Origin: Pseudomonas putida
GTDB lineage: Bacteria > Pseudomonadota > Gammaproteobacteria > Pseudomonadales > Pseudomonadaceae
Reading direction: 5' to 3'
Length of the DNA stretch: 64,000 bases
Assembly (NCBI GenBank): GCA_041879295.1
Contig: CP047152.1
Location: forward strand, 5,399,501 to 5,463,500
Position numbers and translations under genes: made by a program. The notes below the pieces were generated by a model, which saw nothing but the letters and a program-made list of their open reading frames with translations, was not told the DNA's origin and searched no databases. Within the stretch, counting starts at the first letter, position 1; each line of letters begins with the position of its first letter. Below, in pieces: positions 1 through 9,621 of this stretch.

Positions 1-1
1 C

Positions 2-1156
2 CAGGACCACTTGGTGGCCATGGCCGAACTGGCCGCGCAGCGTGGTGCCGAAAAGATCTACCTGCACGCCTTCCTCGACGGCCGCGACACCCCGCCACGC
101 AGCGCGCAGTCGTCCATCGAACTGCTCGACGCCACCTTCGCCAAACTGGGCAAGGGCCGCATCGCCAGCCTGATCGGCCGCTACTACGCCATGGACCGCG
201 ACAACCGCTGGGACCGCGTCAGCGCCGCCTACAACCTGATCGTCGACAGCGCTGCCGAGTACACCGCTGACACGGCTCTGGCAGGCCTGGAAGCCGCTTA
301 TGCCCGTGACGAGAGCGACGAATTCGTAAAAGCCACGCGCATTGGCGAAGCAGTCAAGGTCGAAGATGGCGATGCCGTGATCTTCATGAACTTCCGCGCC
401 GACCGTGCTCGCGAACTGTCGCGTGCATTTGTAGAGCCAGACTTCACGGAATTCGCCCGTGCGCGCCTGCCGAAGATGGCAGCGTACATCGGCCTGACCC
501 AGTATTCGGCGAAGATTCCGGCACCGGCGGCCTTTGCGCCGTCCAGCCTGAACAACGTGCTGGGCGAATACCTGGCGAAAAACGGCAAGACCCAACTGCG
601 CATCGCCGAAACCGAGAAATATGCCCACGTCACCTTCTTCTTCTCTGGTGGCCGCGAAGAGCCGTTCGAAGGCGAAGAGCGCATCCTGATCCCGTCGCCG
701 AAGGTCGCCACCTATGACCTGCAACCGGAAATGAGCGCACCGGAAGTGACCGATCGCATCGTCGAAGCCATCGAACAGCAGCGCTTCGACGTCATCGTGG
801 TCAACTACGCCAACGGCGACATGGTCGGCCACACCGGCGTGTTCGAAGCTGCGGTGAAGGCCGTCGAAGCACTGGATACCTGTGTAGGGCGCATTGTCGA
901 CGCGCTGGACAAGGTGGGCGGCGAAGCACTGATCACCGCTGACCACGGCAACGTCGAACAAATGGAAGACGAGTGCACCGGCCAGGCGCACACCGCACAC
1001 ACTACCGAGCCGGTACCATTCATCTATGTGGGCAAGCGCAACGTGAAAGTGCGTGAGGGCGGCGTGCTGGCCGACGTGGCGCCAACCATGCTGAAGCTGC
1101 TGGGGCTGGAAAAGCCGGTGGAAATGACCGGCACCTCGATTCTGGTCGACGCCTGA
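2..1156 (+). CDS. gpmI: 2,3-bisphosphoglycerate-independent phosphoglycerate mutase (3' part, 5' end outside window)
   Basis: Glycolytic/gluconeogenic enzyme that interconverts 3- and 2-phosphoglycerate through a phosphoserine intermediate, using two Mn ions in the cytoplasm. The frame is open from base 2, so the start and the catalytic serine region lie upstream. About 384 of the roughly 510 residues usual for the family are present. Visible family motifs are [26 protein letters not shown], and the late metal-binding block ADHGNVEQM followed by [15 protein letters not shown]. It ends normally with TGA and is followed by a hairpin pair. It heads the conserved gpmI-envC-ctpA-yibQ gene order. 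Identification is secure; only the N-terminus is missing. Confidence 0.97.
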   Translation, partial: QDHLVAMAELAAQRGAEKIYLHAFLDGRDTPPRSAQSSIELLDATFAKLGKGRIASLIGRYYAMDRDNRWDRVSAAYNLIVDSAAEYTADTALAGLEAAYARDESDEFVKATRIGEAVKVEDGDAVIFMNFRADRARELSRAFVEPDFTEFARARLPKMAAYIGLTQYSAKIPAPAAFAPSSLNNVLGEYLAKNGKTQLRIAETEKYAHVTFFFSGGREEPFEGEERILIPSPKVATYDLQPEMSAPEVTDRIVEAIEQQRFDVIVVNYANGDMVGHTGVFEAAVKAVEALDTCVGRIVDALDKVGGEALITADHGNVEQMEDECTGQAHTAHTTEPVPFIYVGKRNVKVREGGVLADVAPTMLKLLGLEKPVEMTGTSILVDA

Positions 1157-1165
1157 ATGTCGAAA

Positions 1166-1242
1166 GGGGCTGCGTTGCAGCCCCAATTGCACATGAATTC
1201 CAGACAAACGCCCCCCTGCATCCGCAGCGAGGCGTTTTTTTT
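1166..1242 (+). terminator. Tandem hairpins and T-run after gpmI
   Basis: An 8-bp stem with a 3-base loop (GGGGCTGC/GCAGCCCC, 1166-1184) lies just past the gpmI stop. A second structure follows: AAACGCC (1206-1212) pairs with GGCGTTT (1231-1237), with an inner CTGC/GCAG stem and a run of T to 1242. The second has the form of an intrinsic terminator, so gpmI may be partly uncoupled from envC. Confidence 0.7.
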
Positions 1243-1296
1243 GCCTGCCCACGCGGGCATACTAGGCCAGTCTCCATCCTTGGTACGCCAAACCCC

Positions 1297-2604
1297 ATGC
1301 TTCGCGCCCTGATCCTCCTAGCCCTGTCTTGCCTGCTCAGCCCGGCCTTCGCCGATGAGCGCGCGCAGACCCAGCAGCAACTGGATGCCACCCGCCAGGA
1401 CATTGCCGAGCTCAAGAAGACGCTGAGCAAGCTCCAGGAAGAAAAGGCCGGTGTGCAAAAGGACCTCAAAACCACCGAAACCGACATCGGTAACCTCGAA
1501 AAGCAGGTGGAGGCCCTGCAGCAAGAACTAAAAAAGACTGAAGGCGAGCTGGAGCGCCTTGATACCGAGAAAAAAAAACTCCAGAGCGCCCGCGTTGAAC
1601 AACAACGACTGATCGCCATTCAGGCCCGCTCGGCCTACCAGAACAACGGTCGCGAGGAATACCTCAAGCTGCTGCTCAACCAGCAGAACCCCGAGAAGTT
1701 CGCCCGCACCCTCACCTATTACGACTACCTGAGCAAGGCGCGCCTGGAGCAATTGCGCACCTTCAACGAGACCTTGCGCCAACTGGCCAACGTCGAACAG
1801 GAAATTTCCAGCCAGCAACAACAGCTGCTGGCCCAGCGCGCCGACCTCGACAGCCGCCGTCAAGAGCTGGAAACCGAGCGCGCCAAGCGCCAGCAGGTAC
1901 TGGCCAAGCTCAACAGCGATGTAAAGGACCGCGGTCAAAAGTTGCAAGCGCGCGAACAGGACCAGGCCGACCTGGCCAAGGTCCTGAAAACCATCGAGGA
2001 AACACTCGCCCGCCAGGCCCGTGAAGCTGAAGAAGCGCGCAAGAAGGCCCTGCTGGCGCAGCAGGAAGCGGAAAAGCGCCGCAAGCAGGAAGCGCTGGCC
2101 GCTGCGGCTGCCCGCGACCAGGCCCGTGAGCCAGCGGAGCCGCCGAAAAAGGCCCGCACCACCCTCGGGCCGATGGTTTCCAGCGATGGCGCGAACTACG
2201 GCGGCGCATTTTCTGCTGCGCGAGGCAAACTTCCATGGCCAGTCAATGGTCGACTGCTGGCACGCTTCGGTGATGCCCGCGGCAGCGACGCCCGCGCCAA
2301 GTGGGACGGGGTCATGATCAGCGCCACACCGGGCACTCAGGTACGTGCCGTGCACGGCGGGCGTGTGGTATTCGCGGACTGGTTGCGCGGCGCCGGGCTT
2401 CTGGTCATTCTCGACCATGGCAACGGTTACCTGAGCCTGTACGGCCACAACCAGAGCCTGCTCAAGAATGCCGGTGATATCGTCAAGGCCGGTGAGGCCA
2501 TTTCCACCGTTGGCAACAGCGGTGGCCAGGAAGCGGCAGGCTTGTACTTCGCTATCCGCCAGCAGGGCCGCCCTACCGACCCTTCGCAGTGGTGCCGAGG
2601 CTAG
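1297..2604 (+). CDS. envC: EnvC-type murein hydrolase activator (coiled coil plus degenerate LytM/M23 domain)
   Basis: Predicted periplasmic activator of cell-division amidases (AmiA/AmiB type). The 435-residue protein starts with a signal peptide ending near AFA-DERAQ. A long Gln/Lys/Glu-rich coiled coil spans about residues 25-275, then an Ala/Arg-rich linker and a LytM domain from about residue 310 (KLPWPVNGRLLARFGDARG). The usual zinc ligands look lost: the H-x-x-x-D position reads AKWDGVMI, and the final HxH-type motif reads LYFAIR. This is expected of EnvC, which activates amidases and does not cut peptidoglycan itself. It lies between gpmI and ctpA, as in many gammaproteobacteria. Confidence 0.92.
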   Translation: MLRALILLALSCLLSPAFADERAQTQQQLDATRQDIAELKKTLSKLQEEKAGVQKDLKTTETDIGNLEKQVEALQQELKKTEGELERLDTEKKKLQSARVEQQRLIAIQARSAYQNNGREEYLKLLLNQQNPEKFARTLTYYDYLSKARLEQLRTFNETLRQLANVEQEISSQQQQLLAQRADLDSRRQELETERAKRQQVLAKLNSDVKDRGQKLQAREQDQADLAKVLKTIEETLARQAREAEEARKKALLAQQEAEKRRKQEALAAAAARDQAREPAEPPKKARTTLGPMVSSDGANYGGAFSAARGKLPWPVNGRLLARFGDARGSDARAKWDGVMISATPGTQVRAVHGGRVVFADWLRGAGLLVILDHGNGYLSLYGHNQSLLKNAGDIVKAGEAISTVGNSGGQEAAGLYFAIRQQGRPTDPSQWCRG

Positions 2605-2682
2605 TCAAATTTCTACGGCGCAGCTTGAGTGCTGCACCGATGCTCCCCAAGGAGCACCTACAGGATCAGGAGTTCGTTCGAC

Positions 2683-3999
2683 ATGCTGCACTCGCCTCGT
2701 CTCACCCAGCTGGCCCTGTCCATCGCCCTGGCGGTCGGCGCGCCCCTGGCCACCGCCGCAGAGCCGGCCAAGGTCGCCGCAGTGCCAGCCACCGAGGTGA
2801 CCGCCAAGGCGCCACTGCCGCTGGAAGAACTGCGCACCTTCGCCGAGGTCCTGGACCGTATCAAGGCCGCCTACGTCGAACCGGTAGACGACAAGACCCT
2901 GCTGGAGAACGCCATCAAGGGCATGCTAAGCAACCTTGACCCGCACTCGGCCTACCTTGGCCCCGAGGACTTCCAGGAGCTGCAGGAAAGCACCAGCGGC
3001 GAGTTCGGCGGGCTGGGCATTGAAGTAGGCCAGGAAGACGGCTTCATCAAGGTGGTCTCGCCAATCGACGACACCCCTGCCTCGCGGGCCGGCGTGCAAG
3101 CTGGTGACCTGATCGTCAAGATCAATGGCGCCCCGACCCGCGGCCAGACCATGACCGAGGCGGTCGACAAGATGCGCGGCAAGGTTGGCGAGAAAATCAC
3201 CCTGACCTTGGTGCGCGACGGCGGCACCCCGTTTGACGTGACCTTGAGCCGCGCGGTCATTCAGGTCAAGAGCGTGAAGAGCCAGCTACTGGAGAACGAT
3301 TACGGCTACATCCGTATCACCCAGTTCCAGGTCAAGACCGGTGACGAAGTGGGCAAGGCCCTGGCCAAGCTGCGCAAGGACAACGGCAAGAAGCTGCGCG
3401 GGGTAGTGCTGGACCTGCGCAACAACCCGGGCGGCGTGCTGCAGTCGGCGGTGGAAGTAGCCGACCACTTCCTGACCAAAGGCCTGATCGTCTACACCAA
3501 GGGCCGCATCGCCAACTCCGAGCTGCGATTCTCGGCCGACCCGGCCGATGCCAGCGAAGGCGTGCCGCTGGTGGTACTGATCAACGGTGGCAGTGCATCG
3601 GCATCGGAGATTGTCGCCGGCGCCCTGCAGGACCAGAAACGCGCCGTGCTGATGGGCACCGACAGTTTCGGCAAAGGCTCGGTGCAGACCGTGCTGCCAC
3701 TGGCCAACGACCGCGCCCTGAAGCTCACCACTGCGCTGTACTACACCCCCAACGGCCGTTCGATCCAGGCCCAGGGCATCGTCCCGGACATCGAAGTGCG
3801 CCAGGCCAAGCTCACCGCCGAGGTCGACACCGAAAGCTTCAAGGAGGCCGACCTGCAGGGCCACCTGGGCAACGGCAACGGCGGCGCCGACCGCCCGACC
3901 GGCAGCAGCAAGCGCAAGGAACGCCCGCAGGATGACGACTTCCAGTTGAGCCAGGCTCTGAGCCTGCTCAAAGGCCTGAACATCACCAAGGGCGACTGA
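2683..3999 (+). CDS. ctpA: S41 family carboxy-terminal processing protease (CtpA/Prc type)
   Basis: Periplasmic serine protease that trims or degrades envelope proteins from the C-terminus. The chosen ATG gives 438 residues and a clear signal peptide (MLHSPRLTQLALSIALAVGA, then a TAAEPAK junction); an AGGAG ribosome site lies about 10 bases upstream, while a longer in-frame ATG at 2629 adds an unlikely leader. A PDZ domain (GGLGIEVG...PASRAGVQAGDLIVKING) spans about residues 105-190. The Ser/Lys dyad fits Ser306 in the SASASEI motif and Lys331 in FGKGSVQ, 25 residues apart as in E. coli Tsp. The C-terminal tail is hydrophilic. It probably shares a transcript with envC and yibQ. Confidence 0.95.
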   Translation: MLHSPRLTQLALSIALAVGAPLATAAEPAKVAAVPATEVTAKAPLPLEELRTFAEVLDRIKAAYVEPVDDKTLLENAIKGMLSNLDPHSAYLGPEDFQELQESTSGEFGGLGIEVGQEDGFIKVVSPIDDTPASRAGVQAGDLIVKINGAPTRGQTMTEAVDKMRGKVGEKITLTLVRDGGTPFDVTLSRAVIQVKSVKSQLLENDYGYIRITQFQVKTGDEVGKALAKLRKDNGKKLRGVVLDLRNNPGGVLQSAVEVADHFLTKGLIVYTKGRIANSELRFSADPADASEGVPLVVLINGGSASASEIVAGALQDQKRAVLMGTDSFGKGSVQTVLPLANDRALKLTTALYYTPNGRSIQAQGIVPDIEVRQAKLTAEVDTESFKEADLQGHLGNGNGGADRPTGSSKRKERPQDDDFQLSQALSLLKGLNITKGD

Positions 4000-4007
4000 T
4001 CTACCCT

Positions 4008-4775
4008 ATGCGTTATCTGCTGTGTCTGTTGTTTTGCCTGATGGCCGGAATCGCGCAAGCGGCGCCGGCCAACAACGCCTACATGAGCATCATCATCGAC
4101 GATCTGGGCCAGAGCCCCGAGCGTGACAGCCGTACCCTGGCGCTGCCCGGGCCGGTGACCATGGCGATCATGCCCGACACCCCCCATGCCACCGACTTCG
4201 CACGCCAGGCGCACAAGGCCGGCAAGACGGTGATCCTGCACATGCCCATGGACCCGGCCACCGGGCCCTATGCCTGGCACCCGGGCATCGCCATCGAAGA
4301 ACTGGCGCGGCGCCTGGACGCAGCATTGGTCAAGGTGCCCTACGCCGCCGGCATCAACAACCACATGGGCAGCCGCATGACCGCACAGCGTGAACCCATG
4401 GCGTGGTTGATGGGCGAACTGCAGCGGCGCCAACTGTTCTTCGTCGACAGCCGCACCAGCGCCGCCACGGTCGCCGCGGCCGAGGCTCAAGCACACGATG
4501 TGGCGCATGTGTCGCGGGATGTATTTCTGGATGACGTGCGCACACCGGAAGCCATCGACGCTCAGCTGCAACAGGGTATTGCGCTGGCCCGCAAGCAAGG
4601 CTCGGCCGTGTTGATCGGCCACCCCTACCCGCAAACGCTAGCGGTGCTGGAAAGGCAGATTCCACGGCTCAAGCAACTGGGTATCGAACTGATCACGCTG
4701 CAACAGATGATCGCCACACGGGGCAACCAGGCCATGCCTGCACACGGTAAGCATGGCCGTTACAGCAATCGCTAG
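4008..4775 (+). CDS. yibQ: Divergent polysaccharide deacetylase family protein (YibQ-like)
   Basis: The 255-residue protein has a short signal peptide (MRYLLCLLFCLMAGIAQA) and then the family core: SIIIDDLG near the mature N-terminus, VTMAIMPDTPHA, ILHMPMDP, and GINNHMGSRMT. These are the marks of the divergent deacetylase group (DUF610), which has a carbohydrate-deacetylase-like fold; the true substrate is not established. It starts 8 bases after ctpA stops, so it is almost surely co-transcribed with it. A role in envelope or peptidoglycan processing is inferred from its neighbours envC and ctpA. Confidence 0.9.
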   Translation: MRYLLCLLFCLMAGIAQAAPANNAYMSIIIDDLGQSPERDSRTLALPGPVTMAIMPDTPHATDFARQAHKAGKTVILHMPMDPATGPYAWHPGIAIEELARRLDAALVKVPYAAGINNHMGSRMTAQREPMAWLMGELQRRQLFFVDSRTSAATVAAAEAQAHDVAHVSRDVFLDDVRTPEAIDAQLQQGIALARKQGSAVLIGHPYPQTLAVLERQIPRLKQLGIELITLQQMIATRGNQAMPAHGKHGRYSNR

Positions 4776-4818
4776 CGTTGCCGATCACGGGTTACCACTG
4801 GGCTGAAAGTGCAACTGT

Positions 4819-7800
4819 TCAGAGGTTGAACGGGATCACATCCTTGGCCTGCGCATAGGTCAGGTTACCTCGATAGATGCTCAGTACCTGCCCCTCGCTC
4901 GCGGCCATCATTTGTTCGCGATACCCCATCTTGCGCTGGCTCCACAGCTTCAGATGGCCTTTGCCAAACGCCGTGGGCGCCGCCTGCGAGTCGGCAAAGT
5001 GGAAATGCGCGGCCCACAAGGGTCTACCCTTGGCCTCGCCGGGAGCCCGCAACAGGCTGATCCGGTACTCGTCCAGATAGCCATCGGAGACCACCTGCCG
5101 AGGCCCGACATATTCCACGGCGAGCAACCCCTGCTGATGGAGAAAATTCAGCCCTCTGGAACCTGGGTAGCGCGTCTTGCTGTAAAGCGCTACCAAACAG
5201 TCGCGGCGGGCCTGGCGCAACTGAATCAACGCATCGTCCATGCCTGCCAGCAGCGCGTGCTCTGCGTCGGCATCGCTGAGCTGTTCCCGCAGCTCGGCCA
5301 CTTCGTTGATCTGGCCGTCCAGCATCGACATCAGGCCCATGTCGTCAGCATCCTTGGCAACCAGGGCTCTGGCTTGAGCGATGACATTTTCGTTCTGTGC
5401 CAGCATGGCCTCGGCCAGTTCCCGGTTGTTCCTTTCGGAGTCCGGCGTAGAATTCCGCGACTGCGGTTCCGGTTCTCCCGCGGCTACCTCTTCAACCCAG
5501 GTGTTTCCCTGCTTCTGGAAGCGATGCAGCGCGCTCTTGTTGAAAGCCGCTACAACTTGCAGCACAGCCTGCCCGTCGACTACCGATTCGCTGCCAATGA
5601 CTATCTGACCAGCCCGTGTGTGGGCCACCTGCAGGCTCTTTCGTGAATAGACCGCACGACGTGTGCCTCGGACCTGCCCGTCCGCCTGCTCGCGCATGGC
5701 CTCGACCAACGCCTCACCGGCTATGCTTTTCAGCTCCACCATCTGTTGCTTGTAGGCCTCAAGGCGCTGGACATCGATGAGCTTGCTACCGAGTGTCTTG
5801 ATCCGTTCGGCGTTGAGAATCGCCGCGAGGTATTCGTCCCACGCACTTTGCAGTACCTCGATTCGTTCGGCGACAGGCAAATCACAGAACATCAGCAGAT
5901 GATGCGTTTGTGCGGCCACCCGCAGACGCTGACTGGCGAGCGCATGGCGGAAGATCATGTAGTGCTGGGTAGGCGTGCCTTTATGCCACTGCAGGGCCAG
6001 CTCGACCAGGCCCATGGCCTGGAAAAACCGGATGTTGATCGTGGTCGTCTTGCGGCTCGCGATAATGCTCGAAACGGTCAGCGTGGTATTGACGTAAGGC
6101 ACTTGCATGTCGATATCGGTGATGGCCAACAGGCGATCCAGCTGGCTGGAGACATTGATGATCCTGGGCTGCTCTTCAAGCAACTTCTCCAACATCGTCC
6201 GGAACCTGGCATACAACTCGGCCTGTTTCTCTGGCGGTGCCTCATTGAGCGCATTGGTGAGTTGGTCGTATTCCCTGAACCCACCCAAGGCCAGGAGCTC
6301 ATCAATGAAGAACATGCCAAAGCTGATCAGGTTCTTGCGGACCTGGCCCAAGAGTATCCGTTGATCTCTCACGCTGCCGCCCTGCGTCGAAGTGCTCGCC
6401 TTGTCGAGCACGTAGATAATGTTGCGTTCAGCCTCGAGATACCCCTGGAATAGACTGTCGTTCAACGCCAGGCGCCGGGTGCGCAGCGCATTCGTCTGCT
6501 CGTGCAACTGCTGGAGTTTGCGCTTGAACAACTCGGTAGCCTGCTCGAATTGCGCACGTTCGCCCGGGTCGGTTGGTGGCGCCTTTTGCAACCGATCCTC
6601 GACTTTCTTTACCGGATCACGCAAACCGACAACCTGCTCGCTCAACGCGTTGAAATCCTTCGTGGCAGCCTCCGCGGCCAAGAGAAGCCGCTCTATCTCG
6701 GACTGAGCCTTGGCGATCGGTCCGCTAAGCTTCTTGCGCAGTCGCTCGCGGGCCAACTCGCCGGAGCGATCATTGCCACCGTGCAATCGCGAATTATTGA
6801 GGTGCCAGACATTGCCGTCGCGCATCAGGTATGGCCCAACCGTGCCGTCCGGACCGATGATGCGAAACGCTGCGTTATCAAGGCTGACTCGGTAGACATC
6901 ACCGTCCAGAGACACATAGAAATCATCCCCAATCCGCACCAGGCCAGCAGCCACGCCCTGCGTCTGCGGTTCACGCCCCGCCAGCGAAACGCTGGTCGCC
7001 AACGCCCGCATTTGACCGCGCTGGGCACTCGACAGGCCGTTGAGCCCCCCAGCCCCACGCCAGGAAAAGTCGAGGTGGGTGTTGGCCATCGCCTGCAGCC
7101 TGTCGACCGTGGTACTGGGCTCCCGCGTTGCTGTGGAAAGGCTCGCCAACTCGATCCCGTTGCCTGGAGGTGGCCCCTGGAGCAGCGATGGCGGCAGGTC
7201 ACCAGAAACGGCCGGCGCTGCCAGTTTCGGCGTCTGCAGGTGTATCAGCGCCAGCAAGGTGTTGTTCAGCACATCGACCATCGCCTGGATTCGCTCGTCG
7301 AGATGCGGGCTGGCCAGCCCCTGCACATCGTTGATCAGGCTGCGCATGCCGATGTAAAGCCAGGCAACCGAGGTGAGCGGCCCCGGTAACACCGGAAACA
7401 CAACATTCAGCAGCTCCCAGGAAAATGCCGTGACCAGCCGCCAGCGCACCTCGCTGTTGCTCATGGCGCTGCGATCCGCCAGCTCCAGCAACATCCGGCC
7501 CTTGGCTTCGAACATCTGCCGATCCACGTCCTGCGCCCAGAACTGCAGCGCCAACTGAACAGGCTGCGGTTTCGCCGGGAGGGTGTAAGGGTCGAGCAGC
7601 CATTGGGGCAGGTGCGGCTCCCGGAAGCCGCCATTGTCGTAGACCGCGCGCTGAGCTTGCTCGATCCACAGCAGCACGCTGTCCTGCAACGCCCCCGGGC
7701 GGCTGATCGCATCCAACAGCGCCTGAGCGCTGTCGAACTGAATCAGCGCCTTGTCGGTGTACAGCGGGCAATACAACAGATGAGCCCCCAGCTCGATGAG

Positions 7801-9504
7801 TTCGATCACGTAGAAACCATGCGCCACGTCGACCCTCTCTGATGTCGGCGAGCGTTTGAACGCAAGCGGTGCAATCCGCACAGCCGCTGCACCTTCCTGG
7901 CCACTACGGCAGAATTCTGCCAGGGCGCCGTAGGCGAACTTGTCGAGCCGCTTGACTGCCCGCGCCCGCGCAGCATCGAACATCAGGGTGATACGCCAGC
8001 GTATGGCAAATGCCGAGATGTGTTCGGCCCGGCTCGCCGAGCGATCGAGCATCGACTGTACATGACGTGGATAACTGCCGCCGATGTCGACTCGCTGCAC
8101 CAGCTCACGGACGTAATCAATAGTCATCCACTTCATGATCAGCTGGTTTTCCCGGTGCGCGATATGTGTCACCACCCCTCCTGCGGTGGCATCCAGGCGG
8201 CCGATCGCCAGTTGCGTCAAGGTCAGCTTCTTTTCACCGGTCTTCTGGCCGAAGCCCAGCCCGTGACCGTCACTGACAAAGGTCTCGACAGTGAGGATAA
8301 GGTCGTCAGGGAAGTAATTGGCGTCTACCGGGTGGTCATGCAGCATCTCCTCGCGCAGGCGCGTCGCCGCATAGGTGTGCAAGTCCGGCAGACCGTCCTG
8401 AATGCCCTGGGCTGGGCTGTGCTGTTGCAGTAGCGACAAGTCGAGCATGGCTTGCAGATAGGCGGTCTGGCTATCCGTATCGGCTCGCGACAGGCCCTTG
8501 GGGAGCGCCAGGCCCAGCCCACCGGCGCCATAGTCACTGAACTCGGCAAAAAAGGACGCGGGGTCGCAGGCCACATGGCAGTAATGCTCCAGTTGGTCGA
8601 CGCTGTCGATCGCGCTCCAGCGCAGGCGGGCAACGCGCTCGAGCAAGATTTCCAGCAACAAGGCGCTGTACAGGGCGAAAGCGTCGCCCTCCACAGTCAG
8701 GCCTTGCCAGCTCAACTCATCAAACCGGTAACGTCCAGCCATCTGCATTTGCAACGCCGTGACGAACGCGGCCTGGGGGTCGTAACTGCGGACCAGACCT
8801 TCGGGAGAACACCAGAGTGTCAGTTCGCGAACTTCACTGGAGGCGGTAATCAGCAAACCGGGCAACAGCTCATGGAAAGTGTCTTCGCCCTCACGTAACG
8901 CAACCCGCACCAGCTGCACATCGAGCCCGGTACGGTTACCCATCATCAGGTCACGCAGCAGCTTGCGTTGTTCGTCGTCCAGCGCTTCGTCTTTCAGGCC
9001 ATCGAGCAGGTTGGCGCGCAACAACTGCTGCAACCACAGGTCGCGGTCGATCGTGGCGTCGCCGTTCCAATAGTCGATCTGCGCTCGCTGGAAGTGCCAA
9101 AGCAGCACCGGCAGCAACGCGTTGAGGCCATCGGTCAGGCGCGCGGGCTCGATCAAATCGCCCTCGGCAGTTTCAAGGCTCGACTCGATGGCGAAAAAGC
9201 GCCGGGGCGGGTTCAGGCTAAGGCGGTAGTCACCCGCTGGGGTGAGGTCCAGTGGTTTAGCCTCAAGCAGGGCCTGCAGCACCACATCCACCAGCGGCTG
9301 AGGGTGCCAGACACCATCCGGCTGCAGGGACATCAGGTACAGCGGTGCAGCCGAGGCCATTTCAGGGCGATGCACGCCAACCAGAGGATAGTGCTCCAGG
9401 ATCACCTTCATGACCTGTTCGCCTACAACCTGGCGGAGCGTGGGACGGCTGGCGAACTGGGTGGCGACTGCGTGTTTGAGGTTGTGCGCGTGAGTGGCGG
9501 GCAT
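4819..9504 (-). CDS. Very large dermonecrotic-toxin-domain protein (DUF6543-like)
   Basis: A 1,561-residue protein with no signal peptide, resembling the large pseudomonad proteins annotated as dermonecrotic toxin domain-containing (DUF6543); the assignment is from recalled family features. Visible parts: an N-terminal globular region of about 650 residues; a hydrophobic stretch near 690-720 (FSWELLNVVFPVLPGPLTSV); a beta-rich block near 860-910 (RIGDDFYVSLDGDVYRVSLD, then FRIIGPDGTVGPY); a long coiled coil near 920-1020; and a C-terminal block near 1500-1561 containing LWAAHFHFAD and KGHLKLWSQRKMGY. It stands alone, convergent with yibQ, with no obvious immunity or secretion gene beside it. 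Intact, no frameshift. Target and delivery route are unknown. Confidence 0.7.
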   Translation of the reverse strand: MPATHAHNLKHAVATQFASRPTLRQVVGEQVMKVILEHYPLVGVHRPEMASAAPLYLMSLQPDGVWHPQPLVDVVLQALLEAKPLDLTPAGDYRLSLNPPRRFFAIESSLETAEGDLIEPARLTDGLNALLPVLLWHFQRAQIDYWNGDATIDRDLWLQQLLRANLLDGLKDEALDDEQRKLLRDLMMGNRTGLDVQLVRVALREGEDTFHELLPGLLITASSEVRELTLWCSPEGLVRSYDPQAAFVTALQMQMAGRYRFDELSWQGLTVEGDAFALYSALLLEILLERVARLRWSAIDSVDQLEHYCHVACDPASFFAEFSDYGAGGLGLALPKGLSRADTDSQTAYLQAMLDLSLLQQHSPAQGIQDGLPDLHTYAATRLREEMLHDHPVDANYFPDDLILTVETFVSDGHGLGFGQKTGEKKLTLTQLAIGRLDATAGGVVTHIAHRENQLIMKWMTIDYVRELVQRVDIGGSYPRHVQSMLDRSASRAEHISAFAIRWRITLMFDAARARAVKRLDKFAYGALAEFCRSGQEGAAAVRIAPLAFKRSPTSERVDVAHGFYVIELIELGAHLLYCPLYTDKALIQFDSAQALLDAISRPGALQDSVLLWIEQAQRAVYDNGGFREPHLPQWLLDPYTLPAKPQPVQLALQFWAQDVDRQMFEAKGRMLLELADRSAMSNSEVRWRLVTAFSWELLNVVFPVLPGPLTSVAWLYIGMRSLINDVQGLASPHLDERIQAMVDVLNNTLLALIHLQTPKLAAPAVSGDLPPSLLQGPPPGNGIELASLSTATREPSTTVDRLQAMANTHLDFSWRGAGGLNGLSSAQRGQMRALATSVSLAGREPQTQGVAAGLVRIGDDFYVSLDGDVYRVSLDNAAFRIIGPDGTVGPYLMRDGNVWHLNNSRLHGGNDRSGELARERLRKKLSGPIAKAQSEIERLLLAAEAATKDFNALSEQVVGLRDPVKKVEDRLQKAPPTDPGERAQFEQATELFKRKLQQLHEQTNALRTRRLALNDSLFQGYLEAERNIIYVLDKASTSTQGGSVRDQRILLGQVRKNLISFGMFFIDELLALGGFREYDQLTNALNEAPPEKQAELYARFRTMLEKLLEEQPRIINVSSQLDRLLAITDIDMQVPYVNTTLTVSSIIASRKTTTINIRFFQAMGLVELALQWHKGTPTQHYMIFRHALASQRLRVAAQTHHLLMFCDLPVAERIEVLQSAWDEYLAAILNAERIKTLGSKLIDVQRLEAYKQQMVELKSIAGEALVEAMREQADGQVRGTRRAVYSRKSLQVAHTRAGQIVIGSESVVDGQAVLQVVAAFNKSALHRFQKQGNTWVEEVAAGEPEPQSRNSTPDSERNNRELAEAMLAQNENVIAQARALVAKDADDMGLMSMLDGQINEVAELREQLSDADAEHALLAGMDDALIQLRQARRDCLVALYSKTRYPGSRGLNFLHQQGLLAVEYVGPRQVVSDGYLDEYRISLLRAPGEAKGRPLWAAHFHFADSQAAPTAFGKGHLKLWSQRKMGYREQMMAASEGQVLSIYRGNLTYAQAKDVIPFNL

Positions 9505-9579
9505 GACCAGGACTCGTTATGGAATGAACCACAAAGCGTCCTGGAGATGTTATCGAACGAGGTGCTACATATTGCTGCT

Positions 9580-9615
9580 GGCAGGCCGCGGCACCTGGCA
9601 GTGCGGCGGCCTGCC
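9580..9615 (-). terminator. Hairpin after betT
   Basis: GGCAGGCCGC (9580-9589) is a perfect inverted match to GCGGCCTGCC (9606-9615), just past the betT stop on the minus strand and upstream of the toxin-domain gene. There is no T-run after it, so it may be a Rho-associated or mRNA-stabilising hairpin and not a classical terminator. Confidence 0.35.
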
Positions 9616-9621
9616 GGGCAT

